From the NCBI GenBank assembly GCA_022414725.1, contig CM039464.1, positions 9,776,538 through 9,840,537 of the forward strand: a stretch of DNA of 64,000 nt, given 5' to 3'. Numbering within the stretch: position 1 is the first letter of the stretch; each line of letters starts with the position of its first letter. Source of the DNA: Microglena sp. YARC (Eukaryota; Chlorophyta; Chlorophyceae; Chlamydomonadales; Chlamydomonadaceae). Below, one piece after another: positions 1 to 15,600 of this stretch. Position numbers and translations under genes: made by a program. The notes under the pieces were generated by a model. The model was not told the DNA's origin, did no database searches, and was given only the letters and a program-made list of their open reading frames with translations.

Positions 1-3000
1 CGTATTTTATGTTGTTACAGTCGTATTGTTACATTTTGAATGTTGTTACAGTCGTATTGTTGCAGTCGTATTTTATGTTGTTACAGTCGTATTGTTACAT
101 TTTATGAATGTATGTTACAGTCGTATTGTTGCAGTCGTATTTTATGTTGTTACAGTCGTATTGTTACATTTTGAATGTTGTTACAGTCGTATTGTTGCAG
201 TCGTATTTTATGTTGTTACAGTCGTATTGTTACATTTTGAATGTTGTTACAGTCGTATTGTTGCAGTCGTATTTTATGTTGTTACAGTCGTATTGTTACA
301 TTTTGAATGTTGTTACAGTCGTATTGTTGCAGTCGTATTTTATGTTGTTACAGTCGTATTGTTACATTTTGAATGTTGTTACAGTCGTATTGTTGCAGTC
401 GTATTTTATGTTGTTACAGTCGTATTGTTACATTTTGAATGTTGTTACAGTCGTATTGTTGCAGTCGTATTTTATGTTGTTACAGTCGTATTGTTGCAGT
501 CGTATTTTATGTTGTTAATCGTTTGTTACATTTTGTCGTATTGTTGCAGTCGTATTTTATGTTGTTACAGTCGTATTGTTGTTACATTTTGAATGTTGTT
601 ACAGTCGTATTGTTGCAGTCGTATTTTATGTTGTTACAGTCGTATTGTTACATTTTGAATGTTGTTACAGTCGTATTGTTGCAGTCGTATTTTATGTTGT
701 TACAGTCGTATTGTTACATTTTGAATGTTGTTACAGTCGTATTGTTGCAGTCGTATTTTATGTTGTTACAGTCGTATTGTTACATTTTGAATGTTGTTAC
801 AGTCGTATTGTTGCAGTCGTATTTTATGTTGTTACAGTCGTATTGTTACATTTTGAATGTTGTTACAGTCGTATTGTTGCAGTCGTATTTTATGTTGTTA
901 CAGTCGTATTGTTACATTTTGAATGTTGTTACAGTCGTATTGTTGCAGTCGTATTTTATGTTGTTACAGTCGTATTGTTACATTTTGAATGTTGTTACAG
1001 TCGTATTGTTGCAGTCGTATTTTATGTTGTTACAGTCGTATTGTTACATTTTGAATGTTGTTACAGTCGTATTGTTGCAGTCGTATTTTATGTTGTTACA
1101 GTCGTATTGTTACATTTTGAATTGTTGTTACAGTCGTATTGTTGCAGTCGTATTTTATGTTGTTACAGTCGTATTGTTACATTTTGAATGTTGTTACAGT
1201 CGTATTGTTGCAGTCGTATTTTATGTTGTTACAGTCGTATTGTTACATTTTGAATGTTGTTACAGTCGTATTGTTGCAGTCGTATTTTTATGTTGTTACA
1301 GTCGTATTGTTACATTTTGAATGTTGTTACAGTCGTATTGTTGCAGTCGTATTTTATGTTGTTACAGTCGTATTGTTGTTACATTTTGAATGTTGTTACA
1401 GTCGTATTGTTGCAGTCGTATTTTATGTTTGTTACAGTCGTATTGTTAGTCATTTTGTTGTTAAGTCGTATTGTTACAGTCGTATTGTTGTTACAGTCGT
1501 ATTGTTATTTTGTTGTTACAGTCGTATTGTTACATTTTGAATGTTGTTACATTTTGTCGTATTGTTGCAGTCGTATTTTATGTTTGTTACAGTCGTATTG
1601 TTACATTTTGTTAATGTTGTTACAGTCGTATTGTTGCAGTCGTATTTTATGTTGTTACAGTCGTATTGTTACATTTTGAATGTTTGTTACAGTCGTATTG
1701 TTGCAGTCGTATTTTATGTTGTTACAGTCGTATTGTTACATTTTGAATGTTGTTACAGTCGTATTGTTGCAGTCGTATTTTATGTTGTTACAGTCGTATT
1801 GTTACATTTTGAATGTTGTTACAGTCGTATTGTTGCAGTCGTATTTTATGTTGTTACAGTCGTATTGTTACATTTTGAATGTTGTTACAGTCGTATTGTT
1901 GCAGTCGTATTTTATGTTGTTACAGTCGTATTGTTACATTTTGAATGTTGTTACAGTCGTATTGTTGCAGTCGTATTTTATGTTGTTACAGTCGTATTGT
2001 TACATTTTTGAATGTTGTTACAGTCGTATTGTTGCAGTCGTATTTTATGTTGTTACAGTCGTATTGTTACATTTTGAATGTTGTTACAGTCGTATTGTTG
2101 CAGTCGTATTTTATGTTGTTACAGTCGTATTGTTACATTTTGAATGTTGTTACAGTCGTATTGTTGCAGTCGTATTTTATGTTGTTACAGTCGTATTGTT
2201 ACATTTTGAATGTTGTTACAGTCGTATTGTTGCAGTCGTTGTTTTATTTTATGTTTTTATGTTACAGTCGTATTGTTACATTTTGAATGTTGTTACAGTC
2301 GTATTGTTGCAGTCGTATTTTATGTTGTTACAGTCGTATTGTTACATTTTGAATGTTGTTACAGTCGTATTGTTGCAGTCGTATTTTATGTTGTTACAGT
2401 CGTATTGTTACATTTTGAATGTTGTTACAGTCGTATTGTTGCAGTCGTATTTTATGTTGTTACAGTCGTATTGTTACATTTTGAATGTTGTTACAGTCGT
2501 ATTGTTTGCAGTCGTATTTTATGTTGTTACAGTCGTATTGTTACATTTTGAATGTTGTTACAGTCGTATTGTTGCAGTCGTATTTTATGTTGTTACAGTC
2601 GTATTGTTACATTTTGAATGTTTGTTACAGTCGTATTGTTGCAGTCGTATTTTATGTTGTTACAGTCGTATTGTTACATTTTGAATGTTGTTACAGTCGT
2701 ATTGTTGCAGTCGTATTTTATGTTGTTACAGTCGTATTGTTACATTTTGAATGTTGTTACAGTCGTATTGTTGCAGTCGTATTTTATGTTGTTACAGTCG
2801 TATTGTTACATTTTGAATGTTGTTACAGTCGTATTGTTGCAGTCGTATTTTATGTTGTTACAGTCGTATTGTTACATTTTGAATGTTGTTACAGTCGTAT
2901 TGTTGCAGTCGTATTTTATGTTGTTACAGTCGTATTGTTACATTTTGAATGTTGTTACAGTCGTATTGTTGCAGTCGTATTTTATGTTGTTACAGTCGTA

Positions 3001-6000
3001 TTGTTACATTTTGAATGTTGTTACAGTCGTATTGTTGCAGTCGTATTTTATGTTGTTACAGTCGTATTGTTACATTTTGAATGTTGTTACAGTCGTATTG
3101 TTGCAGTCGTATTTTATGTTGTTACAGTCGTATTGTTACATTTTGAATGTTGTTACAGTCGTATTGTTGCAGTCGTATTTTATGTTGTTACAGTCGTATT
3201 GTTACATTTTGAATGTTGCTACAGTCGTATTGTTGCAGTCGTATTTTATGTTGTTACAGTCGTATTGTTACATTTGAATGTTGTTACAGTCGTATTGTTG
3301 CAGTCGTATTTTATGTTGTTACAGTCGTATTGTTACATTTTGAATGTTGTTACAGTCGTATTGTTGCAGTCGTATTTTATGTTGTTACAGTCGTATTGTT
3401 ACATTTTGAATGTTGTTACAGTCGTATTGTTGCAGTCGTATTTTATGTTGTTACAGTCGTATTGTTACATTTTGAATGTTGTTACAGTCGTATTGTTGCA
3501 GTCGTATTTTATGTTGTTTACAGTCGTATTGTTACATTTTGAATGTTGTTACAGTCGTATTGTTGCAGTCGTATTTTATGTTGTTACAGTCGTATTGTTA
3601 CATTTTGAATGTTGTTACAGTCGTATTGTTGCAGTCGTATTTTATGTTGTTACAGTCGTATTGTTACATTTTGAATGTTGTTACAGTCGTATTGTTGCAG
3701 TCGTATTTTTATGTTGTTACAGTCGTATTGTTACATTTTGAATGTTGTTACAGTCGTATTGTTGCAGTCGTATTTTATGTTGTTACAGTCGTATTGTTAC
3801 ATTTTGAATGTTGTTACAGTCGTATTGTTGCAGTCGTATTTTATGTTGTTACAGTCGTATTGTTACATTTTGAATGTTGTTACAGTCGTATTGTTGCAGT
3901 CGTATTTTAATGTTGTTACAGTCGTATTGTTACATTTTGAATGTTTGTTACAGTCGTCGTATTGTTGCAGTCGTATTTTATGTTGTTACAGTCGTATTGT
4001 TACATTTTGAATGTTGTTACAGTCGTATTGTTGCAGTCGTATTTTATGTTGTTACAGTCGTATTGTTACATTTTGAATGTTGTTACAGTCGTATTGTTGC
4101 AGTCGTATTTTATGTTGTTACAGTCGTATTGTTACATTTTGAATGTTGTTACAGTCGTATTGTTGCAGTCGTATTTTATGTTGTTACAGTCGTATTGTTA
4201 CATTTTTGAATGTTGTTACAGTCGTATTGTTGCAGTCGTATTTTATGTTGTTACAGTCGTATTGTTACATTTTGAATGTTGTTACAGTCCGTATTGTTGC
4301 AGTCGTATTTTATGTTGTTACAGTCGTATTGTTACATTTTGAATGTTGTTACAGTCGTATTGTTGCAGTCGTATTTTATGTTGTTACAGTCGTATTGTTA
4401 CATTTTGAATGTTGTTACAGTCGTATTGTTGCAGTCGTATTTTATGTTGTTACAGTCGTATTGTTACATTTTGAATGTTGTTACAGTCGTATTGTTGCAG
4501 TCGTATTTTATGTTGTTACAGTCGTATTGTTACATTTTGAATGTTGTTACAGTCGTATTGTTGCAGTCGTATTTTATGTTGTTACAGTCGTATTGTTACA
4601 TTTTGAATGTTGTTACAGTCGTATTGTTGCAGTCGTATTTTATGTTGTTACAGTCGTATTGTTACATTTTGAATGTTGTTACAGTCGTATTGTTGCAGTC
4701 GTATTTTATGTTGTTACAGTCGTATTGTTACATTTTGAATGTTGTTACAGTCGTATTGTTGCAGTCGTATTTTATGTTGTTACAGTCGTATTGTTACATT
4801 TTGAATGTTGTTACAGTCGTATTGTTGCAGTCGTATTTTTATGTTGTTACAGTCGTATTGTTACATTTTGAATGTTGTTACAGTCGTATTGTTGCAGTCG
4901 TATTTTATGTTGTTACAGTCGTATTGTTACATTTTGAATGTTGTTACAGTCGTCGTATTGTTGCAGTCGTATTTTATGTTGTTACAGTCGTATTGTTACA
5001 TTTTGAATGTTGTTACAGTCGTATTGTTGCAGTCGTATTTTATGTTGTTACAGTCGTATTGTTACATTTTGAATGTTGTTACAGTCGTATTGTTGCAGTC
5101 GTATTTTATGTTGTTACAGTCGTATTGTTACATTTTGAATGTTGTTACAGTCGTATTGTTGCAGTCGTATTTTATGTTGTTACAGTCGTATTGTTACATT
5201 TTGAATGTTGTTACAGTCGTATTGTTTGCAGTCGTATTTTATGTTGTTACAGTCGTATTGTTACATTTTGAATGTTGTTACAGTCGTATTGTTGCAGTCG
5301 TATTTTATGTTGTTACAGTCGTATTGTTACATTTTTGAATGTTGTTACAGTCGTATTGTTGCAGTCGTATTTATGTTTTTATGTTACAGTCGTATTGTTA
5401 CATTTTGAATGTTGTTACAGTCGTATTGTTGCAGTCGTATTTTATGTTGTTACAGTCGTATTGTTACATTTTGAATTTTGTTGTTACAGTCGTATTGTTG
5501 GCAGTCGTATTTTTAATGTTGTTACAGTCGTATTGTTACATTTTGAATGTTGTTACAGTCGTATTGTTGTCAGTCGTATTTTATGTTGTTACAGTCGTAC
5601 AGTCGTATTGTTATTGTTACATTTTGAATGTTGTTACAGTCGTATTGTTGCAGTCGTATTTTATGTTGTTACAGTCGTATTGTTACATTTTGAATGTTGT
5701 TACAGTCGTATTGTTGCAGTCGTATTTTATGTTGTTACAGTCGTATTGTTACATTTTGAATGTTGTTACAGTCGTATTGTTGCAGTCGTATTTTATGTTG
5801 TTACAGTCGTATTGTTACATTTTTGAATGTTGTTACAGTCGTATTGTTGCAGTCGTATTTTATGTTGTTACAGTCGTATTGTTACATTTTTGAATGTTGT
5901 TACAGTCGTATTGTTGCAGTCGCATTTTATGTTGTTACAGTCGTATTGTTACATTTTGAATGTTGTTACAGTCGTATTGTTGCAGTCGTATTTTATGTTG

Positions 6001-9000
6001 TTACAGTCGTATTGTTACATTTTGAATGTTGTTACAGTCGTATTGTTGCAGTCGTATTTTATGTTGTTACAGTCGTATTGTTACATTTTGAATGTTGTTA
6101 CAGTCGTATTGTTGCAGTCGTATTTTATGTTGTTACAGTCGTATTGTTACATTTGAATGTTGTTACAGTCGTATTGTTGCAGTCGTTATTTTATGTTGTT
6201 ACAGTCGTATTGTTTACATTTTGAATGTTGTTACAGTCGTATTGTTGCAGTCGTATTTTGCACAGTCGTATTGTTACATTTTTGATGTTGTTACAGTCGT
6301 ATTGTTGCAGTCGTATTTTATGTTGTTACAGTCGTATTGTTACATTTTGAATGTTGTTACAGTCGTATTGTTGCAGTCGTATTTTATGTTGTTACAGTCG
6401 TATTGTTACATTTTGAATGTTGTTACAGTCGTATTGTTGCAGTCGATTTTAATGTTGTTACAGTCGCAATTGAATGTTGGTTATTGTTGCAGTCGTATTT
6501 TATGTTGTTTACAGTCGTATTGTTACATTTTGAATGTTGTTACAGTCGTATTGTTGCAGTCGTATTTTATGTTGTTACAGTCGTATTGTTACATTTTGAA
6601 TGTTGTTACAGTCGTATTGTTGCAGTCGTATTTTAATGTTGTTACAGTCGTATTGTTACATTTTGAATGTTGTTACAGTCGTATTTTGCAGTCGTATTTT
6701 ATGTTGTTACAGTCGTATTGTTACATTTTGAAATGTTGTTACAGTCGTATTGTTGCAGTCGTATTTTATGTTGTTACAGTCGTATTGTTACATTTTGAAT
6801 GTTGTTACAGTCGTATTGTTGCAGTCGTATTTTATGTTGTTACAGTCGTATTGTTACATTTTGAATGTTGTTACAGTCGTATTGTTGCAGTCGTATTTTA
6901 TGTTGTTACAGTCGTATTGTTACATTTTGAATGTTGTTACAGTCGTATTGTTGCAGTCGTATTTTATGTTGTTACAGTCGTATTGTTACATTTTGAATGT
7001 TGTTACAGTCGTATTGTTGCAGTCGTATTTTATGTTGTTACAGTCGTATTGTTACATTTTGAATGTTGTTACAGTCGTATTGTTGCAGTCGTATTTTATG
7101 TTGTTACAGTCGTATTGTTACATTTTGAATGTTGTTACAGTCGTATTGTTGCAGTCGTATTTTATGTTGTTACAGTCGTATTGTTACATTTTGAATGTTG
7201 TTACAGTCGTATTGTTGCAGTCGTATTTTATGTTGTTTACAGTCGTATTGTTACATTTTGAATGTTGTTACAGTCGTATTGTTGCAGTCGTATTTTATGT
7301 TGTTACAGTCGTATTGTTACATTTTGAATGTTGTTACAGTCGTATTGTTGCAGTCGTATTTTATGTTGTTACAGTCGTATTGTTACATTTTGAATGTTGT
7401 TTACAGTCGTATTGTTGCAGTCGTATTTTATGTTGTTACAGTCGTATTGTTACATTTTGAATGTTGTTACAGTCGTATTGTTGCAGTCGTATTTTATGTT
7501 GTTACAGTCGTATTGTTACATTTTGAATGTTGTTACAGTCGTATTGTTGCAGTCGTATTTTATGTTGTTACAGTTGTATTGTTACATTTTGAATGTTGTT
7601 ACAGTCGTATTGTTGCAGTCGTATTTTATGTTGTTACAGTCGTATTGTTTACATTTTGAATGTTGTTACAGTCGTATTGTTTGCAGTCGTATTTTATGTT
7701 TGTTACAGTCGTATTGTACAAAGTCGTTTGAATTTATGTTGTTACAGTCGTATTGTTCGTATTTTACATCGTATTGTTGCAGTTTATTTATGTTGTTACA
7801 GTCGTATTGTTGCAGTCGTATTTTTTTATGTTGTTACAGTCGTATTGTTACATTTTGATTGTTGTTATCGTTGTTACAGTCGTATTGTTGCAGTCGTATT
7901 GTTAGTTTTGTATTTTATGTTGTTACAGTCGTATTGTTACATTTTGAATGTTTGTTACAGTCGTATTGTTGCAGTCGTATTTTATGTTGTTACAGTCGTA
8001 TTGTACATTTTGTTAATGTTGTTACAGTCGTATTGTTGCAGTCGTATTTTATGTTGTTACAGTCGTATTGTTACATTTTGAATGTTGTTACAGTCGTATT
8101 GTTGCAGTCGTATTTATGTTGTTTACAGTCGTATTGTTACATTTTGAATGTTTGTTACAGTCGTATTGTTGCAGTCGTATTTTATGTTGTTACAGTCGTA
8201 TTGTTACATTTTGAATGTTGTTACAGTCGTATTTGTTGCAGTCGTATTTTATGTTGTTACAGTCGTATTGTTACATTTTGAATGTTGTTACAGTCGTATT
8301 GTTGCAGTCGTATTTTATGTTTGTTACAGTCGTATTGTTACATTTTGAATGTTTGTTACAGTCGTATTGTTGCAGTCGATTTTATGTTGTTACAGTCGTA
8401 TTGTTACATTTTGAATGTTGTTACAGTCGTATTGTTGCAGTCGTATTTTATGTTGTTACAGTCGAATTGTTACATTTTGAATGTTGTTACAGTCGTATTG
8501 TTGCAGTCGTATTTATGTTGTTACAGTCGTATTGTTACATTTTGAATGTTGTTACAGTCGTATTGTTGCAGTCGTATTTTATGTTGTTACAGTCGTATTG
8601 TTACATTTTGAATTTTGAATGTTTGTTACAGTCGTATTGTTGATGTTGTTACAGTCGTATTGTTATCGTTTTACAGTTTGTTACAGTCGTCGTATTGTTA
8701 ATTTTGAATGTTGTTACAGTCGTATTGTTGCAGTCGTATTTTATGTTGTTACAGTCGTATTGTTACATTTTGAATGTTGTTACAGTCGTATTGTTTGCAG
8801 TCGTATTTTATGTTTGTTACAGTCGTATTGTTGCAGTCGTATTGTTGACATCGTTGTTTTGAATGTTGTTACAGTCGTATTGTTGGCAGTCGTATTTTAT
8901 GTTGTTACAGTCGTATTGTTACATTTTGAATGTTGTTACAGTCGTATTGTTGCAGTCGTATTTTATGTTGTTACAGTCGTATTGTTACATTTTGAATGTT

Positions 9001-12000
9001 GTTACAGTCGTATTGTTGCAGTCGTATTTTATGTTGTTACAGTCGTATTGTTACATTTTGAATGTTGTTACAGTCGTATTGTTGCAGTCGTATTTTATGT
9101 TGTTACAGTCGTATTGTTACATTTTTGAATGTTGTTACAGTCGTATTGTTGCAGTCGTATTTTATGTTGTTACAGTCGTATTGTTACATTTTGAATGTTG
9201 TTACAGTCGTATTGTTGCAGTCGTATTTTATGTTGTTACAGTCGTATTGTTACATTTTGAATGTTGTTACAGTCGTATTGTTGCAGTCGTATTTTATGTT
9301 GTTACAGTCGTATTGTTACATTTTGAATGTTGTTACAGTCGTATTGTTGCAGTCGTATTTTATGTTGTTACAGTCGTATTGTTACATTTTGAATGTTGTT
9401 ACAGTCGTATTGTTGCAGTCGTATTTTATGTTGTTACAGTCGTATTGTTACATTTTGAATGTTGTTACAGTCGTATTGTTGCAGTCGTATTTTATGTTGT
9501 TACAGTCGTATTGTTACATTTTGAATGTTGTTACAGTCGTATTGTTGCAGTCGTATTTTATGTTGTTACAGTCGTATTGTTACATTTTGAATGTTGTTAC
9601 AGTCGTCGTATTGTTGCAGTCGTATTTTTATGTTGTTACAGTCGTATTGTTACATTTTGAATGTTGTTACAGTCGTATTGTTGCAGTCGTATTTTATGTT
9701 GTTACAGTCGTATTGTTACATTTTGAATGTTGTTACAGTCGTATTGTTGCAGTCGTATTTTATGTTGTTACAGTCGTATTTGTTACATTTTGAATGTTGT
9801 TACAGTCGTATTGTTGCAGTCGTATTTTATGTTGTTACAGTCGTATTGTTACATTTTGAATGTTGTTACAGTCGTATTGTTGCAGTCGTATTTTATGTTG
9901 TTACAGTCGTATTGTTACATTTTGAATGTTGTTACAGTCGTATTGTTGCAGTCGTATTTTATGTTGTTACAGTCGTATTGTTACATTTTGAATGTTGTTA
10001 CAGTCGTATTGTTGCAGTCGTATTTTATGTTGTTACAGTCGTATTGTTACATTTTGAATGTTGTTACAGTCGTATTGTTGCAGTCGTATTTTATGTTGTT
10101 ACAGTCGTATTGTTACATTTTGAATGTTGTTACAGTCGTATTGTTGCAGTCGTATTTTATGTTGTTTACAGTCGTATTGTTTACATTTTGAATGTTGTTA
10201 CAGTCGTATTGTTGCAGTCGTATTTTATGTTGTTACAGTCGTATTTTTACATTTGAATGTTGTTACAGTCGTATTGTTGCAGTCGTATTTTATGTTGTTT
10301 ACAGTCGTATTGTTGTTACATTTTGAATGTTTGTTACAGTCGTATTGTTGCAGTCGTATTTTATGTTGTTACAGTCGTATTGTTACATTTTGAATGTTTG
10401 TTACAGTCGTATTGTTGCAGTCGTATTTTTATGTTGTTACAGTCGTATTGTTACATTTTGAATGTTGTTACAGTCGTATTGTTGCAGTCGTATTTTATGT
10501 TGTTACAGTCGTATTGTTACATTTTGAATGTTGTTTACAGTCGTATTGTTGCAGTCGTATTTTATGTTGTTACAGTCGTATTGTTACATTTTGAATGTTG
10601 TTACAGTCGTATTGTTGCAGTCGTATTTTATGTTGTTACAGTCGTATTGTTACATTTTGAATGTTGTTACAGTCGTATTGTTGCAGTCGTATTTTATGTT
10701 GTTACAGTCGTATTGTTACATTTTCACATGTTGTTACAGTCGTATTGTTGCAGTCGTATTTTATGTTGTTACAGTCGTATTGTTACATTTTGAATGTTGT
10801 TACAGTCGTATTGTTGCAGTCGTATTTTATGTTGTTACAGTCGTATTGTTACATTTTGAATGTTGTTACAGTCGTATTGTTGCAGTCGTATTTTATGTTG
10901 TTACAGTCGTATTGTTACATTTTGAATGTTGTTACAGTCGTATTGTTGCAGTCGTATTTTATGTTGTTACAGTCGTATTGTTACATTTTGAATGTTGTTA
11001 CAGTCGTATTGTTGCAGTCGTATTTTATGTTGTTACAGTCGTATTGTTACATTTTGAATGTTGTTACAGTCGTATTGTTACATGCAGTCGTATTTTATGT
11101 TGTTTACAGTCGTATTGTTACATTTTGAATGTTGTTACAGTCGTATTGTTGCAGTCGTATTTTATGTTGTTACAGTCGTATTGTTACATTTTGAAATGTT
11201 GTTACAGTCGTATTGTTGCAGGTCGTATTTTTATGTTGTTACAGTCGTATTGTTACATTTTGAATGTTGTTACAGTCGTATTGTTGCAGTCGTATTTTAT
11301 GTTGTTACAGTCGTATTGTTACATTTTGAATGTTGTTACAGTCGTATTGTTGCAGTCGTATTTTATGTTGTTACAGTCGTATTGTTACATTTTGAATGTT
11401 GTTACAGTCGTATTGTTTGCAGTCGTATTTTATGTTGTTACAGTCGTATTGTTACATTTTGAATGTTGTTACAGTCGTATTGTTGCAGTCGTATTTTATG
11501 TTGTTACAGTCGTATTGTTACATTTTGAATGTTGTTACAGTCGTATTGTTGCAGTCGTATTTTATGTTGTTACAGTCGTATTGTTTACATTTTGAATGTT
11601 GTTACAGTCGTATTGTTTGCAGTCGTATTTTATGTTGTTACAGTCGTATTGTTACATTTTGAATGTTGTTACAGTCGTATTGTTGCAGTCGTATTTTATG
11701 TTGTTACAGTCGTATTGTTACATTTTGAATGTTGTTAACAGTCGTATTGTTGCAGTCGTATTTTATGTTGTTACAGTCGTATTGTTACATTTTGAATGTT
11801 GTTACAGTCGTATTGTTGCAGTCGTATTTTATGTTGTTACAGTCGTATTGTTGCATTTTGAATGTTGTTACAGTCGTATTGTTGCAGTCGTATTTTATGT
11901 TGTTACAGTCGTATTGTTACATTTTGAATGTTGTTTACAGTCGTATTGTTGGGCAGTCGTATTTTATGTTTGTTACAGTCGTATTGTTACATTTTGAAAT

Positions 12001-12650
12001 GTTGTTACAGTCGTATTGTTGCAGTCGTATTTTATGTTGTTACAGTCGTATTGTTACATTTTGAATGTTGTTACAGTCGTATTGTTGCAGTCGTATTTTA
12101 TGTTGTTACAGTCGTATTGTTACATTTTGAATGTTGTTACAGTCGTATTGTTGCAGTCGTATTTTATGTTGTTACAGTCGTATTGTTACATTTTGAATGT
12201 TGTTACAGTCGTATTGTTGCAGTCGTATTTTATGTTGTTACAGTCGTATTGTTTACATTTTGAATGTTGTTACAGTCGTATTGTTGCAGTCGTATTTTAT
12301 GTTGTTACAGTCGTATTGTTAATTTTGAATGTTGTTACAGTCGTATTGTTGCAGTCGTATTTTATGTTGTTACAGTCGTATTGTTACATTTTGAATGTTG
12401 TTACAGTCGTATTGTTGCAGTCGTATTTTATGTTGTTACAGTCGTATTGTTACATTTTGAATGTTGTTACAGTCGTATTGTTGCAGTCGTATTTTATGTT
12501 GTTACAGTCGTATTGTTGCATTTTGAATGTTGTTACAGTCGTATTGTTGCAGTCGTATTTTATTATGTTTGTTACAGTCGTATTGTTACATTTTTGAATG
12601 TTGTTACAGTCGTATTGTTATTTTATGCAGTCGTATTTTAATGTTGTTAC
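1..12650. repeat. 66-bp satellite array, homogeneous core (about 190 units, open at left edge)
   Basis: The unit is 66 bp. It is made of a 35-bp and a 31-bp half that both start with TGTTGTTACAGTCGTATTG; the motif CAGTCGTATT occurs three times per unit. Most units are identical, and exceptions are single-base indels in T runs or small internal deletions (for example near 1,420-1,560, 2,240, 5,460-5,610, 6,440-6,490). Because 66 is divisible by three, two plus-strand frames stay open and give long repetitive translations, while the third frame has one TGA per unit. I read these as non-coding. The array probably forms part of the intron upstream of the first MORN exon at 25,377. Confidence 0.97.
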
Positions 12651-15600
12651 AGTCGTATTGTTGCACATTTTGTTGTTAATGTTGTTACAGTCGTCGTATT
12701 GTTGCAGTCGTATTTTATGTGTTACAGTATTTTTTTGATGTTACAGTCGTATGTTGCAGTCCGTTTGTTACATTTTGAATGTTGTTACAGTCGTATTTTG
12801 TTTGCAGTCGTATTTTATGTTGTTACAGTCCGTATTGTTACATTTTGAATGTTGTTACAGTCGTATTGTTTTGCAGTCGTATATTTGTTGTTACAGTCGT
12901 ATTTTATTTTTGAATGTGTGTACAGTCGTATTGTTACATTTTTGAATGTTGCTACAGTCGTATTTTATTTGTTAACAGTCGTATTTTATGTTTGTTGTTT
13001 ACAGTCGTATTGTTTACAGTCGCATTGGAATGTTGTTAATTTTGTGTACAGTCGTATGTTTGCAGTCGTATTTTAGTTGTTTACAGTCGTATTGTTATCA
13101 TTTTTGAATGTTGTTACAGTCGTATTGTTGCAGTCGTATTTTATGTGTGTTACAGTCGTATTGTTGCATTTTGAATGTGTTACAGTCGTATTGTTGCAAG
13201 TCGTATTTTATGTTGTTACAAGTCGTATTGTTACATTTTGAATGTTGTTTTACAGTCGTATTGTTGCAGTCGTATTTATTGTTGTTACAGTCGTATTGTT
13301 ACATTTTGAATGTTGTTACAGTCGTATTGTTGCAGTCGTATTTTTATGTTGTTACAGTCGTATTGTTACATTTTTGAATGTTGTTACAGTCGTATTGTTG
13401 CAGTCGTATTTTATGTTGTTACAGTCGTATTGTTACATTTTGAATGTTGTTAAGTCGTATTGTTTGCAGTCGTATTTTATGTTGTTACAAGTCGTATTGT
13501 TGGCTTTTGAGCATTTTGCGTAAGTCCGTATGTTACAGTTCGTATTGAAATGTGCAGTCGATATTTTGTTTGTTATGTTGTTACAGGTCCGTATTGTTAC
13601 ATTTTTGAATGTTGTTACAGTCGTATTGTTGCAGTCGTATTTTATGTTGTTACCAGTCGTATTGTTACATTTTGAATGTTGTTACAGTCGTATTGTTGCA
13701 GTCGTATTTTATGTTGTTACAGTCGTATTGTTTACATTTTGAATGTTGTTACAGTCGTATTGTTTGCAGTCGTATTTTATGTTGTTACAGTCGTATTGTA
13801 CAATTTTGAATGTTGTTACAGTCGTATTGTTGCAGTCGTATTTTATGTTGTTACAGTCGTATTGTTACATTTTGAATGTTTTTACAGTCGTATTGTTGCA
13901 GTCGTATTGTTGTTACAGTCGTATCGTTACATTTTTGTTGTTACAGTCGTATTTTGTTACAGTCGTATTGTTGCAATTTTAATGTTGTTACAGTCGTATT
14001 GTTGCAGTCGTATTTTATGTTGTTACAGTCGTATTGTTACATTTTGAATGTTTGTTAGCAGTCGTATTGTTATGTTTTTATGTTACAGTCGTATTGTTTG
14101 CATTTTTGAATGTTGTTACAGTCGTATTGTTGCAGTCGTATTTTATGTTGTTACAGTCGTATTGTTACATTTTGAATGTTGTTACAGTCGTATTGTTGCA
14201 AGTCGTATTTTATAGGTTTGTAGCTTCAGTCGTATTGTTACATTTTAATGGTATTGTTGTCGTGTTATGTTGTTCAGTCGTATTGTCATTTTTTAGTGTT
14301 TTTTGTTACAGTCGTATTGTTGGATCGCAGCGTCGCATGTTTATGTTTGTTACAGTCGTAAGGTGTTACATTTTGTGTGAACGTGTTGTTACAGTTGTAT
14401 TTGTTGTTACAGTCATTTTTATTGGAATGTTGCAGTCGTATTGTTAGTAGTGTTGTTACAGTTTTATTGTTTAGCATGTTTGTTTGTTACAGTCGGATGA
14501 TTGTTGCAGTCGTATTTTATGTTGTTACAGTCGTATTGTTGGCGATTTTGCATTTGAATTTACGTTTTAGTCGTATGTTGTTGCAGTCTATAGTATTTTA
14601 TGTTTGTTACAGTTCCGTATTGTTGCACAATTTTTGAATGTTGTTTACAGTCGTCTGCCATTGGTTAAGTTTTATGTTACTTGTGTTTGTTACAGTCGTG
14701 TTGTTATTTGTTAACATTTTTTACATGTTGTTTACACCAATCGTTTCTTGTTGTTACAGGTCGTATGTTAGTGTTTGTTTACAGTCGTCGTATTGTCCTA
14801 CAATTTTGAGAATGTTGTTACAGTCTAATTTTTATGTATTGGTTTGGCGGCCAGTGCGCATGTTTTATGTTACATTTGAATTTGTTACAGTCGTATCGCA
14901 TTTTTATGTTACATCCCTATTGAATGTTTAGTTACTAGTCGTATTGTTGCAGTCGATATGTATTATGTTGTTACAAGTTTTTCGTATGTTACATTTTGAG
15001 ATGTTGTTACGTATTGTTGCAGTCGTGATTGCTTCATGGGTGTTACGCTCGTCGATATGTTGTCTGTTTACTAGTCGTATTGTTACGGTTATTTTATGTT
15101 GTTAATGTGTACATTTTGGTTGTTACAGTCGTATTGTTGCAGTCGTATTTTTGTTACATTTTTGTTGTTACAGTCATATTGTTGCCATTTATTTTAATGT
15201 TGTATAAAAACATTATTGAATATTTTGTTGTTACAGTCGTATTGTTGCAGTCGTATTTTATGTTGTTACAGTCGTATTGTTACATTTTAATGTGTTACAG
15301 TCGTATTGTTTGCAGTCGTATTTTATGTTGATTACAGTCGTATTGTTACTTTTGAATTATTGCAATGTTTGTTACAGTCGTATTGTTGCAGTCATTTTTG
15401 TGTTGGTCTCCAGTATACTGTTAATCTTTGAAAATGTTTGGCCATTACAGTCGTATTGTTGCAGTCGTGATTTTTTGTTGTTACAGTCGTATGTGTGGCA
15501 TTTTTGAATGTTGTTCAGTCGTAGTTGTTTGCATATGTTGTTTACAAGTCGTGATGTGTCATTTTGTGTTGGTTAGCGAGCGTTATTGTTGCGTCGTATT

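Noticed and set aside
1..12650. CRISPR-like regular repeats
   Set aside because: Units are contiguous and the intervening parts are identical from unit to unit, so there are no unique spacers. The genome is eukaryotic.
1..14000. Long plus-strand open frames (up to about 420 codons) rich in leucine, valine, serine and tyrosine
   Set aside because: They are translations of a 66-bp satellite whose unit length is a multiple of three. Two frames are open everywhere, indels switch freely between them, and no start or gene context exists.
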